Of a stretch of 64,000 nt of DNA, positions 20,284 to 30,960 are shown piece after piece. The position numbers and the translations under genes were made by a program. The stretch is taken from contig OX595985.1 in assembly GCA_951394045.1 (NCBI GenBank), positions 1,922,001-1,986,000 of the forward strand, read 5' to 3'. The DNA comes from Nitzschia sp. DOCU1 (lineage: Eukaryota; Bacillariophyta; Bacillariophyceae; Bacillariales; Bacillariaceae). The notes beneath the pieces were generated by a model. That model made no database searches. It was not told the origin of the DNA and saw nothing but the letters and a program-made list of their open reading frames with translations. The stretch's first letter is position 1. Each line of letters begins with the position of its first letter.

Positions 20284-21783
20284 ATGAAATTCGCACTTGT
20301 TGCAGCCACGATCGTTTCGCTGGTGTTGGGATCCAGCGCTAAGAAACAAACGCAAAATTTGGCCGACTTGGACTATCGTGTTTATCCCCTTCGTACCGAG
20401 GAAGAAGCCGCTGTACTAGAATGGGGTCACTCGGCGATTATCTCTGCCCTCGATGCATCTGTCGCATTCTTTGGACCACAAACAACGCAGGCGGCCCTGC
20501 TGGAGGTTGAGTGCATGCCCATTTTGGCGTCTCCGCTCAATGGAGTTGGGGATCGGAAACCAGATGACGACTCGGAAAAGCTACCAGTTCGTGCCCTCGA
20601 TAATGCAGATGAAGTTCACGGAAACATGGTCGTCATGACAAACAATGGAGGCCTCTCGGGTGTAGAGATGGCTCGGGTGGCCAAGCTCAGCGGGGCGGCG
20701 GCTCTGCTCGTTGTCAATATCGACGAGAAGCGCCCCGATGATATCTATCGTCTGCCACTTTTGGAGGGAGAGTCTGCCGAAGATATCGATATCCCTGTTG
20801 TTATGGTATCTCTCAATTCCGCAAACGTCCTTACGACCGCAACTGTTACTCCCGAGATGCAGGCCAGCGATATTGTCAACCACGGGATGCCAGAACGCGT
20901 TCGTTTGTATGCTGGTGGGGACCGACCTTTCTTTGAAGACGTGGAGCCTGCTAATCCTACCTTATATTTAATTCATAACCTGTTGACAGTGGAGGAATCT
21001 GATTACTTGATCAACGCAGCAAAGAACAAGGTCTCCCCTATCGTAAAGGAAGATTTGCTTCAACTGACTGTACAAACAGAGAATTTCCCATCTGTCGAGC
21101 GGGTCATGCTTTGGCAGGGTCTTCTACAAGGACCAGCACAAAAGGCAATGGAAGAACGAATCGAGCAGGTCACCGGCTTTCCAGTTGCGCACTACAGTGA
21201 TTGGGTAGTGGACAAGCTAGAACGTGGGGCGCACTGGAAACCACACTACGACGACCACCCAATCTCGACTGCCATGGCAACAATCACTGTCTTCTTGACC
21301 GACCACGGTGGACCAGTGGTCTATCCCTCGAGCAAGACCCCAGTGAAAGTCGTTCCACGAAGGGGTATGGCAATAGTACATCACAACACCGATGAAAGGC
21401 AAAAAATGGATTTGAGCACCGTCCACGCTCTACTGCCTAACGAGAGTGATGTACCTGTTTACATTGCTCGAAAGTATGTTTTCATTGAGCCTGTATCAAA
21501 AGCTCGTCGCATTGCACTTCCGGCGTTTGCATTCCCGTTCGGCGGCAAGCTTCCAGATGTCGTTTGCACGGTCCACGACTTGTTACTGGAGAAATTTGGC
21601 ATGGAACAGGGCAGCTTTTACTTTGACAAGGCATGCGTCTTTTTGCCCTTGCTTGTAGTATTGCTCATCGTCCAATCAATTGTGGAATATATCCAGGGGC
21701 AATTCAATAAGGGCAGCAGCAGCAGCAGCGACGATAAGAAAAAGAAGACAGAAAGGAAATCAAAGAGAGACAAGAAAGACTAA
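20284..21783 (+). CDS. PA-domain / prolyl-4-hydroxylase-like 2-oxoglutarate dioxygenase, membrane-anchored
   Basis: 499 residues, single exon. The ATG at 20284 starts a clear signal peptide (MKFALVAATIVSLVLGSSA); the longer frame starts at TTG. Residues about 100-190 resemble a protease-associated domain (VHGNMVVMTNNGG...LSGAAALLVVNID...IPVVMVS). Residues about 230-400 resemble the prolyl 4-hydroxylase alpha catalytic domain. The Fe(II) ligands are His321 and Asp323 (PHYDDH) and His381 (STVHALLP), with a basic residue in ARKYVF as the likely 2-oxoglutarate contact. A C-terminal span (VFLPLLVVLLIVQSIVEYI) and a Ser5/Lys-rich tail follow, so the enzyme should face the ER or Golgi lumen. Known family members hydroxylate proline in secreted or wall proteins. 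The usual distal Asp/Gly spacing looks compact, so the substrate is uncertain. It lies divergent to nothing; upstream is a G-box palindrome. Confidence 0.85.
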   Translation: MKFALVAATIVSLVLGSSAKKQTQNLADLDYRVYPLRTEEEAAVLEWGHSAIISALDASVAFFGPQTTQAALLEVECMPILASPLNGVGDRKPDDDSEKLPVRALDNADEVHGNMVVMTNNGGLSGVEMARVAKLSGAAALLVVNIDEKRPDDIYRLPLLEGESAEDIDIPVVMVSLNSANVLTTATVTPEMQASDIVNHGMPERVRLYAGGDRPFFEDVEPANPTLYLIHNLLTVEESDYLINAAKNKVSPIVKEDLLQLTVQTENFPSVERVMLWQGLLQGPAQKAMEERIEQVTGFPVAHYSDWVVDKLERGAHWKPHYDDHPISTAMATITVFLTDHGGPVVYPSSKTPVKVVPRRGMAIVHHNTDERQKMDLSTVHALLPNESDVPVYIARKYVFIEPVSKARRIALPAFAFPFGGKLPDVVCTVHDLLLEKFGMEQGSFYFDKACVFLPLLVVLLIVQSIVEYIQGQFNKGSSSSSDDKKKKTERKSKRDKKD

Positions 21784-22271
21784 GATACTAAGTGATGCGC
21801 TACACATGCAGGTGGACTAGCATCCTGTGTGGATATCCTTGAGAAGCGATACCAAATCTCTGGCCAAATCTGACGGCATCAAGGAGCACAACGGAATACA
21901 CAAACAAAAGCAAACTCTCTAGCTACGATTAGTACATGCTGAACAATGTTTGTCCCATTGCGAAAGTAGTAGTTCGTAAACTCACAATTGGATTCGACCA
22001 ATATTTGACTCAATCGAACTCCTTTACCGCTTACCTCATTCACTGGCCCGTCCGTCGCAGGTTTTCGTCGTGATCGTATTCCACGTGGAATCGACATGCT
22101 CTCATTTTTTGGCCTCGTCTGCTGAGCATAATAGATAGAACAAACCCCAATGGCACCGAAACGAATGAGGAAGACTCGTAATGCCCGATAAATGATACCT
22201 CTGATCTGGATACCACCCTCATAGAGACGCTATCGGTGCATGAACCTGTGGAGTAGTAATTTCCTCGCGTC
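21784..22271. promoter_or_regulatory. Interval between hydroxylase and RsmJ-like gene
   Basis: No gene is seen. Carries the 14-bp palindrome ATTCCACGTGGAAT at 22078-22091, 181 bp before the next start codon. Confidence 0.45.
22078..22091. promoter_or_regulatory. ATTCCACGTGGAAT palindrome, copy 2
   Basis: Perfect 14-bp palindrome with a CACGTG core, identical over all 14 bases to 44341-44354. Confidence 0.55.
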
Positions 22272-23309
22272 ATGATCGCCGATGTGGTCACGCTGGTATT
22301 CGTCATTGTTTTTGGGTTCTGTTGCGACACAGCGGAAGGATTTTCTGCGTCTAAAGGATCGAAAAGAAATATTTGTTTGGTTTTGGACGAGCCTTTCCAG
22401 AATGAAGGCAACGTAGTTGCTTCAAGTCTGGGAATACCCGCGATTTTGCCAAATTGCCAAACACTCACAGCAGGAGGCTTCAACCATCGATTGCGCCTCG
22501 TCACCTTGGAAGTTGCTCCTTCCGTGACAACCTATGCCCTCGGGTTGGAACACATCGACCAGCAGAGCACGAACCTTCAAGTCGAAAAAAGGCCGAAGCA
22601 AGTACAAAAATCAAATCCTTTTTACATTGACCTTTGTCCGCCAGAGAACAGTCGAATAGCCAAACGCGGCCGCAAGGAAGGTGGCAGCGACTTGCTTGTC
22701 AAGGCTGTAGGTCCTACGAAATGTGTCACGGGCGGGAGATCAGGCGCTATTATATATGATTTGACTGCTGGTCTCGGGCAAGATTCGCTGGTATTGGCAC
22801 TGAATGGGGCGCACAAGATCATAATGGTAGAACGGGATCCCATTGTGGGAGCGATGCTTGAGGATGCGCTCCGTCGACTTGAAATGCAAGGATCCACCCA
22901 CCAGATGGAGCGGGCGGAAGAATTATCAAGAAAGCTGGTACTTCACCGTGGGGATAGTTTGGAAATTTTGACGGAATTGAAAAATTCAGGCGAAGTGTCA
23001 CCCGACGTAGTTTATCTTGATCCAATGTTCCCTCCGCGAACAAAGTCGGCAAAGGTGAAAAAAGGAATGAGCCTTCTCCATGGGCTCTTGGAAACCCAAG
23101 ACACTGACGAGGCCGCTGAAAATAGAAGACTAGAGGAAGAGACCCGCCTGTTGCAGCTTGCGTTGGAAACAGCGACATGTAGAGTCGTAGTGAAACGGCC
23201 TGCCAAAGCGTCAACGGTGGGTGCGGACGCTACCCTACGTCCCTCTTACGCACTTGAGGGATCGGTAAATCGATGGGATGTCTACGTTAAAGCACCCGCC
23301 TCAGAGTAG
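22272..23309 (+). CDS. rsmJ: RsmJ-type 16S rRNA (guanine-N2) methyltransferase, probably plastid-targeted
   Basis: 345 residues, single exon. The C-terminal 190 residues follow bacterial RsmJ, which uses S-adenosylmethionine to make m2G1516 in the small-subunit rRNA. Motif I is DLTAGLGQDSL at residue 163, an acidic ribose contact lies in VERDP, and the catalytic-loop box is LDPMFPPRTKSAKVKKGM near 250, matching the bacterial LDPMFP...KSAxVKK signature. The N terminus is a hydrophobic signal peptide (MIADVVTLVFVIVFGFCC) ending TAEGFSA, with Phe at the predicted cleavage. That is the diatom bipartite plastid leader context, so the enzyme should act on plastid ribosomes. A low-complexity region (residues 40-150) separates leader and enzyme. 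The family is rare in eukaryotes, so a bacterial or cyanobacterial origin is inferred. Confidence 0.87.
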   Translation: MIADVVTLVFVIVFGFCCDTAEGFSASKGSKRNICLVLDEPFQNEGNVVASSLGIPAILPNCQTLTAGGFNHRLRLVTLEVAPSVTTYALGLEHIDQQSTNLQVEKRPKQVQKSNPFYIDLCPPENSRIAKRGRKEGGSDLLVKAVGPTKCVTGGRSGAIIYDLTAGLGQDSLVLALNGAHKIIMVERDPIVGAMLEDALRRLEMQGSTHQMERAEELSRKLVLHRGDSLEILTELKNSGEVSPDVVYLDPMFPPRTKSAKVKKGMSLLHGLLETQDTDEAAENRRLEEETRLLQLALETATCRVVVKRPAKASTVGADATLRPSYALEGSVNRWDVYVKAPASE

Positions 23310-23388
23310 TTCAAAATGATTTCAACTTATTCCTGTCATTACTTTAGAAGAGCATTTGTAGGTCCTCCAAAAAACCATTTAAGCTAAA

Positions 23389-24603
23389 CTACCCCTGCCA
23401 TCGATTTAAAATATCATTTTGTCTTTCTCGAATGGCAGCAATATCCGCTTCTTTTTTTCGGTACGACTGCTTCCATTGAGACAGCAGTTTTTCCTGCGCT
23501 CGGATTTGACTTTGTTCTGAAGTGACTTTGAAGGGACCATTCTGAAGGCAGCGCTCCGTGCTCATCCGCTCCATCCCCAGCCTATTGCGTCGCTCATGCA
23601 AAAGTGCCTCCATTTTCTGTTGTTCTTCAAATTCCTTTTGTCGTGCCCGCTCTAGGTCGTCGATGTATTCTTCCGCCATTTTGGCCTTTTGTGCCATTTC
23701 ATAAGATGCACCAACTGGCGGGGCCGCGGCGTATCTCGGAGCCTCTTTGGTGTCCCACTTTTGCTCCTCATATCCACCCAACATTTCCGCTTGAAGTTCG
23801 GTAATCTCTTTGATGCGCTCCGCCGCAAGAACACGCTCTTCAATCTCTTCGATTCTTTCTTGCTGCTGCCGCAAAAAATCCTTTTGACCTGTTCTAAAGC
23901 TCGTTTCCATCATATCCTGCATGACTTTTTGGTTCTGAATTGCTGTATTCTTGGCGGGACGACTCTGACAACATATCTCGCATTGAAGATGTAGTGGGTT
24001 TGTGTTGACAAAAGTACAAGATGGGCACGTCCAAGCACCTTGATCACTGACCGACCAGTTCGCAAAGGACATTTGAAAGTCTTTGGCATTCAAAGCAGGC
24101 TTTTGATCCTTCCTTGGTGAATCTCCTCCAAATTCATCGTAAGATTCGTCTTCCAACAAGCCAAAAACTGAGAAACTTTTCTCCAGGCCATTATTCCGGC
24201 CATGAGATGAAGCACGGGCTACCTCGCTTATTGAGCCAAGCTTCTTTTTATCTCCCGGTAGGGGAGAAAATGTGAATGGAGAGTCTCCCAGTGTATCAGC
24301 TGATTCACTGTTTTCAAAATGTTCCATCCCAGAATGAGTATGATATTGCGCTGGCGCTTGTGCCTGAGGAGGAGCCGCGGCACATTCGTTTCCCGGGAAA
24401 CGCCTACCACCACACATGCTACAAAACTTGCCCATTGTCTCCGTATTCCAAAAGGTGCAGGTCGGACAAGCCCATGCCTTTTGCTCTGATTCTGGAACAC
24501 CCGCTACGAGCGAGGACCCAAACGCAGCGATGGTGGCATCTGGTCCGTCGCCCACCACACCAAAATGAAAGTCATGATCGTAATTGCCATAATCGTAACT
24601 CAT
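23389..24603 (-). CDS. Protein with two RanBP2-type zinc fingers and C-terminal coiled coil
   Basis: 404 residues on the minus strand. The ATG at 24603 (MSYDYGNYDHDFHFGVVGDG) was chosen because the upstream extension starts at GTG. Two RanBP2/Nup358-type C4 fingers are evident: WACPTCTFWNTETMGKFCSMC at about residues 42-63, and WTCPSCTFVNTNPLHLQCEIC at about 205-226. Such fingers bind ubiquitin or single-stranded RNA. From residue 240 to the end the protein is rich in Glu, Lys, Gln and Arg with a heptad-like pattern (ERIEEIEERVLAAERIKEITE; ERARQKEFEEQQKMEALLHE), a probable long coiled coil. No catalytic domain is seen. Convergent with the RsmJ-like gene; the stops are 79 bp apart. Confidence 0.8.
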   Translation of the reverse strand: MSYDYGNYDHDFHFGVVGDGPDATIAAFGSSLVAGVPESEQKAWACPTCTFWNTETMGKFCSMCGGRRFPGNECAAAPPQAQAPAQYHTHSGMEHFENSESADTLGDSPFTFSPLPGDKKKLGSISEVARASSHGRNNGLEKSFSVFGLLEDESYDEFGGDSPRKDQKPALNAKDFQMSFANWSVSDQGAWTCPSCTFVNTNPLHLQCEICCQSRPAKNTAIQNQKVMQDMMETSFRTGQKDFLRQQQERIEEIEERVLAAERIKEITELQAEMLGGYEEQKWDTKEAPRYAAAPPVGASYEMAQKAKMAEEYIDDLERARQKEFEEQQKMEALLHERRNRLGMERMSTERCLQNGPFKVTSEQSQIRAQEKLLSQWKQSYRKKEADIAAIRERQNDILNRWQG

Positions 24604-26870
24604 GATAAGGTTGCCAAGGAACACGTATAGACCGGCGAATGTATCTTTCGATCTGGGTCACCAAAATACAAAACACGAAACTGGCCTTTTCCTGAATCTG
24701 CCCGAAGATGGCTATGAATAATTAACAAATCTGATGACTCCTCGTCTTCCGGCTGTCGTTTGGATGCAAATGGGAAAGCGGCTACTTCTATTATCGTAGA
24801 CAACTTCACTGGTGAAGGGGCACTCGTCGTCCCTTTTTGTTTGAAGCCAACCCTGCTGCCGAGGAACAACTACATCATTTAAGCGTGTTGGCAGTCTGTT
24901 CCACTTCTATGCCAAACATCAGATAGTTCATTAAGTCGGCATTTTGGTAATTGTCTTTCTTCTCAAAAGGAACAATATTGCTTTCCACTGTATTTTAGTC
25001 AAAATACTAACATTAAAAAGGAACAATTGTTATTGTTTCCTCGGAAAGCGTCTGGCTTAAAAATTCTGCCCTTCTTCACATATCTACGATCAAGAAATGC
25101 CCATTTTTCGCCAATGACTTCGGACCTGTCAATACGTACTATACGTATATATGTGACTATGGCGTTGCATGAATGTATGTCATCGACGAGGATGCGATGG
25201 ACGGAATTCATCGATGCAATACGAAAATGAGACTCTTATCACGATGATTTGCTTTGCGGCGCCCCCCAACGACCAACCGCAGAACAATATAAAGCAAAAA
25301 GGAACAAACTCTTACTATTTGATCCATCTTTTGCATGGACCTGGGGTCACATACGGGCTACCCGTTGACTTCCTCTTACTCTTGGTGGCTTTTCCCCAGT
25401 GGGATCGTTCATGACGGCCGTTCCGAAATCATGATTGAGGCCGTCATTTTATGTCAGGCAATAACAAGAGTGTTTTCCATAATGTGGCTGTGAAATCAAG
25501 GATAACTCCAAGCTTTCTCGCCCCAGGATGCACGAAACTTGATATTATCATGACATGAGTGTTCCAAGCACTTGACAAGAAATTTCATGTCAAAGTCATC
25601 CACGTTTTTAGGAATCAGTGATGGAGGATGCCGAATGGATGACATCATTACTACATTCGTTTTGTGACAGATCTAAATGGATGCATCGGCTACGTCGGAA
25701 ATTCGGTGATCCAGCGGCTCGCATGGGAACTTTTCGCGTTTGGTACCACGATCAATGACACATGCTACGTAGGTTTTTGCTGCCTGTCCTATCAACAAAC
25801 TTGCTTTGGAAAACGGGGAATCACCAGTTGTGCTGGCCGAGGACTCGCCTTCACAATCGGATCTTGAGAGCTCCCAACAGAAACTTTATTCTTGTCGCAA
25901 ACCTGAACATCGCTGTTCTCGCAACGTGTCAAATGAAACACACACTTTCGCATTCACAAAAAACAGCTTTCGTGCGTCGCAAACCCCATTAAGCACGAAT
26001 ATGTGGGCTGCAAAGAAGAAATTAATAGAGGACACTGTCTCTGTGCTCTGGAACGGGGAGGGCGCACTACTGTGCTGCTCATATTTGTCAAGTAATTCAT
26101 TTGGACCTTTACAAAAGCCAGCAAAATATAGAGCCCTCCGAGCTGCCGTCACTACTAGGTAAGGACAGTTGGGTGGTAATTTCTTGCAGGCCCTATGTTA
26201 GCGGAGGTGGCATCGTATTGCTAGCTACTAATTTCAGTAGTCAGTCAACTTCGCATACATCTTCTATAGTAGCAGGAATCTTTTATGCAAGTGCAGAAAC
26301 GTAGGTAGGAACGTTCCCGCAAGAAGATGCTGCCACTCTAGTAGAGAGTAGTAGCCTCATCCAAGCTCACGTGGCGACCGAGAATGTAGGGATGATTTGC
26401 ATCGTCGTCCCACCTTCGTAGTATCATGTTAATACAGAGAGAGTGGCATCACCCACCCAAGCTTTGTTGATGATGTTTCCATCATTCATTCGATCCCCAA
26501 GTTGATGGATCGATGACGAACGTCTTCGCTGGCTGGATACTACTAGTTCCGTAGCGTAAAGATAGCAGTATCTGCGAAAATGATAGCTCCAGCGCGAGTC
26601 CGATCACGAGCGCGACGTCGCCATCTGCCGGAAACAGGCGGCGTGTCAGGATGTCGCATGCGACAACTCATATGCCCATGCGACTTCTTCGACTGAATGA
26701 TGACGAGCCATCGCCCCAAAACTCTTTTTCGCTGTGCAGAACAACACTCATAGCGGCACATCGCGAGACGCGCTCTATCGAGAACCCAAGTATTCTTTCC
26801 CCGTTGAAACAAAAGAATACGGGGCGACAAAACGTTTTCAAAGAACCAAAACAAGTACTTCCAAGCGTCC
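24604..26870. other. Gene-poor interval upstream of the bZIP gene
   Basis: About 2.3 kb. The several open frames here (for example 24604-24869 minus and 25806-26162 plus) start at TTG and have no recognisable content. AT-rich. It contains a 9-bp inverted repeat, ATGACGGCC at 25411-25419 and GGCCGTCAT at 25439-25447, able to form a hairpin. No tRNA, CRISPR or repeat array was seen. Confidence 0.4.
25411..25447. repeat. Short inverted repeat / potential hairpin
   Basis: Stem ATGACGGCC and GGCCGTCAT with a 19-base loop. No adjacent gene end, so function is unclear. Confidence 0.4.
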
Positions 26871-29044
26871 ATGGTTTATCCAGGAGATTCACCGCCCATG
26901 TCCGATAAGGACGGTAGCTCCAATAAAATGGAGCGCACAAAGAAGAAAGTTGAATGGAGCAGCAATTTGAGCTCGATAGAATCCTTCGCCCCGGAGGATC
27001 GAAGCCCTAACTGGGACAGTGAAACAGGTGAGTTAAGAGTCATGGGGAAAACATGATTAACTCGTCGGCATGCACTGATATTGGCGTTATTATTCAGATC
27101 ATTTACTGTCTTATTTCTTGGGTGGGGAGCAGCAAAATAATGGAATCACAACGAGTCCCCTGACGCAATTTGCAACCACCCCTGCACCGACCGTGAACGG
27201 GAATCCCACAATGGTGCTGCTCAGTCGGCCAGGTAATAGTCATCCTTATGCGAGTGGAGTGAGACTTGGACAGCCCGGGTTTCCTGGAGGACCGGGTCGA
27301 TCGTATGCGGGGTCTTATGACGACGACCAAGCACCCCCACCAACACCTGCCACCCAGTATTATCATCATCACGCTTCCAAACCAAAAGCCAAAGGTGGTG
27401 GCAGACCGCCGACGCACTCATCAGCGCCTAAACCGCAACCATCACAGTCTGGATCTTCATCATCTGGTCATAACATGAAAGCTGGAACGCAAGGAAGTCT
27501 TCAGCAGTCCACTTCCGATCAACAACTCGAGTCCATGTCGCCCCTATCGCCAGCCGCAATGATCGGGGTAGGGCATGAAGAGTTGATGCTACCACCTCCA
27601 TCACCTCAAAATGGACAACCACGACCAGCTTCGAATCCTCACCAGCCGCGCCAAAGTCACTTGGAATGGTTACAACACATCAATGCCTTGGCGCAACAAG
27701 CACAAGTGGGATCAAACGACAAATCCTCTCCAATGCAGGCCCAAACAACCCAGTCTCACCATGCGCAGTCATCTGTCAATTCTCAGCCCGCGCCCATCCC
27801 GTATCCTGGTGTACCTGGACTTCCTTCTATTTCTGCAGCCTATGGTCATGCTCCAATGTACTATGCTCAGGCGGCTCTGAATCAGCTGCAGCACCAGCAA
27901 ACCCCGGCCCCAGAGTCGGAGGAGAAACGAGCCAAGAGGCTGGAACGAAATCGAGAATCGGCGCGCAAGAGCCGAAGACGAAAGAAGGAACGGCTCTCTC
28001 AACTGGAAGAAAAGGTCAATGACTTGCACAGTCAAATTGAGGTTGCCCGAACTATTCGGATTAACTTCATGAATGAGCAACTTCAGAACTTCTTCTTGCA
28101 ACGAGTAGCACAACTCGATTCGGAGAGCGCAACTGGAGGCAGCATGGGCCAGGATCATCTGGCGATTATATTCAAGGGGGCTGGACCTAATTGTGAAGTA
28201 CGACGGGCAGTCACTGACTTTCAGTACTCGACACTGAAGCAAACGCTGTTGCCGCGATATCAAAAGTTTTTGTTGTGGCTCACCTTGCACCCTGAAAGCT
28301 GGTTCACTGCTGGCAAGGAGCAACACACCAAGCGTGAGTTGGCGAAGCAAGTGGCTCGGGTCGCGTCGGGGAAGATTAGTTCGAAACAAGTTGGGGACGA
28401 GCTGACCAATGGCAGCAAACTTGAAGACGGAACCTTTGTACCACCGCCTCAGCCGGCAACACCTAACGCTCATGGAGAAAAGGCCAACCAGACGGCTGAA
28501 GCTTTTGATGGTCTTCGCATGTGGCCCCTCCTTTGCTTCGAGTTGAGCATCAGTGTGGATCAAGAAGAGAGGATCTTGCACCAAGCCTACAAGAGGTAAG
28601 TTTGTTGAGGCATGCATACCCTTTAAGTGGCAGCTCAAAATCTGACACAAGTATATTTTTTCCTCCTTAAGTGCCCTAAAGCGCCTGGATTTGCAACACT
28701 GCAGAACCCAGATTGAAGCGGCGACGCGAATGTCATCTCGATTGAAGGAGGCCGTGCTCCTTCAAAGTCACAACGTAGCAGTCCGAGAGCAGCGGACTTA
28801 TCTTGAAATTCTGAGCCCGCAGCAGAGCGTAGCAATGCAGAAATGGCTGGCCAACAACCGAGAGCGTTGCAGAGACTCGATGAGACGTTTCAAGTCATCG
28901 GAGAGAGCGCCTGTGCCCGAGCAAGTGGAGGATGCTAGAATGTCTGAGAACATAACGCTGATCGAAGTGTGTCGCAAACTGGAGGCTGTTTTGAAGATAT
29001 CCAAGGGTGAGCGTGATAGCCCCAGGGATATGGACCAAGCCTAG
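26871..29044 (+). CDS. bZIP transcription factor, three exons
   Basis: Exons 26871-27027, 27098-28595 and 28672-29044, giving 675 residues; all junctions are GT-AG and in phase. The first 310 residues are a low-complexity Pro/Gln/His/Ser region, probably an activation domain. The basic region KRAKRLERNRESARKSRRRKKER carries the invariant Asn337 and Arg of N-x7-R, followed by a leucine zipper (LSQLEEKVNDLHSQIEVA). The 200 residues after the zipper hold a helical block (LLPRYQKFLLWLTLHPESW; ILSPQQSVAMQKWLANNRERC) that loosely recalls the DOG1-like C region of plant TGA-type bZIPs; this is an impression only. It should act in the nucleus, with bZIP cores such as ACGT as expected targets. Convergent with the bHLH gene 302 bp downstream. 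Confidence 0.9.
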
Positions 29045-29346
29045 TATAATACTCTTTTTAAAGACGATGCCATGCTGCATTCTACGATTAGAAATCTACA
29101 CCTGGCGCGGGACACGAGGAAAGTGAAGTGCACCTAAGGTTCAGCGGAGCGTCGAATACTAGGCAATTATGAATTGTTAGCTGGACGCTTGGGTATTTTT
29201 CAAAGGACGTTCGGTCTGTCTGAATTGAATTGGAGGGCATGCAAGCGATGTATCGCACCCGTGGTCCTGAAAATCGTGAAGAGCTTACCCAAACATACGC
29301 TAGGAAACCTTCATAATAGAACGAGCAAGTTGCTCCCCCTCTAGTC

Positions 29347-30145
29347 TTAAACTGGTCGTCCATCGATGTTCACAGGATCGTTTCTAGGGTCAGGTGACCG
29401 CTGGACTGGTCGTCCCTGATGTACAGGCTGCATCCCGTAGTGTGGTGGCGGAGCAGCATACCTTTGATTCCAATTGGGAGGAGGTGAGTATTGAGGCTGG
29501 CCTCTAGACATGGCATAATCTGGTGGGTTGCCGTGATGGACTGGAGGACCACCATGGTGATAATACGATGAATGAGGGGGCATCGGGGGATATGTCGCAC
29601 GCGCCATTGGATAGGTTCCGTCGTCCACCGGAGCCAACGTCGGAACCATGACCAGAACCTTCAGTAAAGCGAGAATACGGGACGATTGAGTGCACCACAT
29701 ATCACCTAGCGTTGCAGAATTTCTTGCCACTTACATTGTCACTGGGGCCATGTGGGGCACCTCCACGGTCTTGCATCGATGCGATTATACGCTTGCGCTC
29801 TTCGTTCTCTCGATGTAGTCGCTTCATGATTTTCACCGCCCGGCCTATGAGGTCAAGCCTCGTTATTCCTGAAGTGTCTTCACTTTCCCCCGACTTCTTT
29901 CGTTTTTTCTTGCTATCCAGATCCAGGTCTCCAGCCTCTGGTTCGACTTGGTTTATAAAAGCGGCGAGTTCGTCAAACGCATTGGAAAGGTCAAACCTTC
30001 TCTGCTTCTCCCTCTGACGCTTGCGCTCGGATCGCTTTGTCGTATCAGCCCCCTGACCAGGTTCTTGTTCGTCGTTATCCTCCTCCTCGAGCGACATGGT
30101 CACGGTCCCAGCTTTCTCACCCAATTCTAACGTAGCTATAGCCAT
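29347..30145 (-). CDS. bHLH transcription factor, two exons
   Basis: Minus strand, exons 30145-29735 and 29658-29347, 240 residues; donor GTAAGTGG, acceptor CTGAAG, phase 0. Basic region and helix 1 are ERKRQREKQRRFDLSNAFDELAAFI (about 38-63) with the E-x2-R type contact pattern expected for E-box binding. The loop is long and charged (DLDLDSKKKRKKSGESED), and helix 2 is RLDLIGRAVKIMKRLHRENEER. The C-terminal exon is Pro/His/Tyr-rich (PPMPPHSSYYHHGGPPVHHG) and has no known fold. The N-terminal part is strongly acidic. A nuclear regulator is inferred; partner and targets are unknown. The 3' end faces the bZIP gene. Confidence 0.88.
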
Positions 30146-30809
30146 GGGCAGGTTGGCTGGACTTGGGACAACGGCTTACGAAGCGTCAACTTCTTTATCG
30201 GTTAGATGATATTTCGGTTCGAATGCACCCACAGGATGAAGACACACGAAATACATTTGTCGAAGCGTGATGGAGCTCGTTTTCTTGGCACTTGGGTGAA
30301 ATTATCACGTGCTCGGTCAACTCTCCACATGATAAATGAAGGATGGTCGTGGCCTCATGCACGTGCCTCCAATCTTTACTTATTCTAAATACGCCGACAC
30401 CGAAAAAAATGCTTCCGCCCGCATGCGTCCGTATTATAGGTCGATTGCCTTCCTTCCCTTAAATAGTTGTTGGCGAGTCCCGGGGTACCTTAAATAGAAC
30501 GGCAGCTCATTTAACTATAGGACAGACGCAGGACAGGGACAAAGCATTTTTTCCTACCTACCACAGGGTGAAGCAGTTATGTGCGGCTTGCCGGTAATGC
30601 GCTACCAAAATCCTCCCCGCCACCTCCATCTATCCCCGCCTCCACTCAATCGCACTCGCACCATCCATTGCGAACCAGTTGAACATACCTGAGTCCCGCT
30701 CACGACTCAATCTACTACTATTAAAGCAGCGAACAGTACTATTGGTAGTAACCATACTAGTAACCTAGCATTGCTTAGATAGTAAAACAGAAGAAGAATC
30801 GCTTCAATA
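30146..30809. other. Upstream region of the bHLH gene up to the LINE
   Basis: No gene. Contains a CCTTAAATAG motif twice about 35 bp apart (30457-30497) and many TACTA/TAGTA steps. It ends at the 3' target copy of the LINE. Confidence 0.4.
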
Positions 30810-30830
30810 CTCAAGTTTCTCCTTGAAAAG
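30810..30830. repeat. LINE target-site duplication, copy next to element 3' end
   Basis: 21 bp beginning CTCAAGTTTC and ending CTTGAAAAG, identical to 39388-39408 and mismatched on both outer sides. It fixes the ends of the LINE insertion at 30831 and 39387. Confidence 0.88.
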
Positions 30831-30960
30831 TGCAAATGCAACAAATTTCTATTTACTACTAGACTAGTGCCTCCATCGCTAGGAGGATAGAGCCCTGCTC
30901 AGTTGTAGTATAGTAGGTGGGCGTGAACCCGGGGGTACAGGGAGGTCAAGGGATCCAACA

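Noticed and set aside
24604..24869. Minus-strand open frame upstream of the zinc-finger gene
   Set aside because: Starts at TTG, in another frame from the gene, with no good splice pair joining it to MSYDYGNY.
25411..25447. Transcription terminator
   Set aside because: The hairpin is real, but there is no gene end nearby and no basis for a bacterial-style terminator in nuclear DNA.
25806..26162. 118-codon open frame in the gene-poor interval
   Set aside because: Begins at TTG, no recognisable content and no splice partner.
27769..28650. 293-codon minus-strand open frame
   Set aside because: Shadow of the bZIP coding exon.
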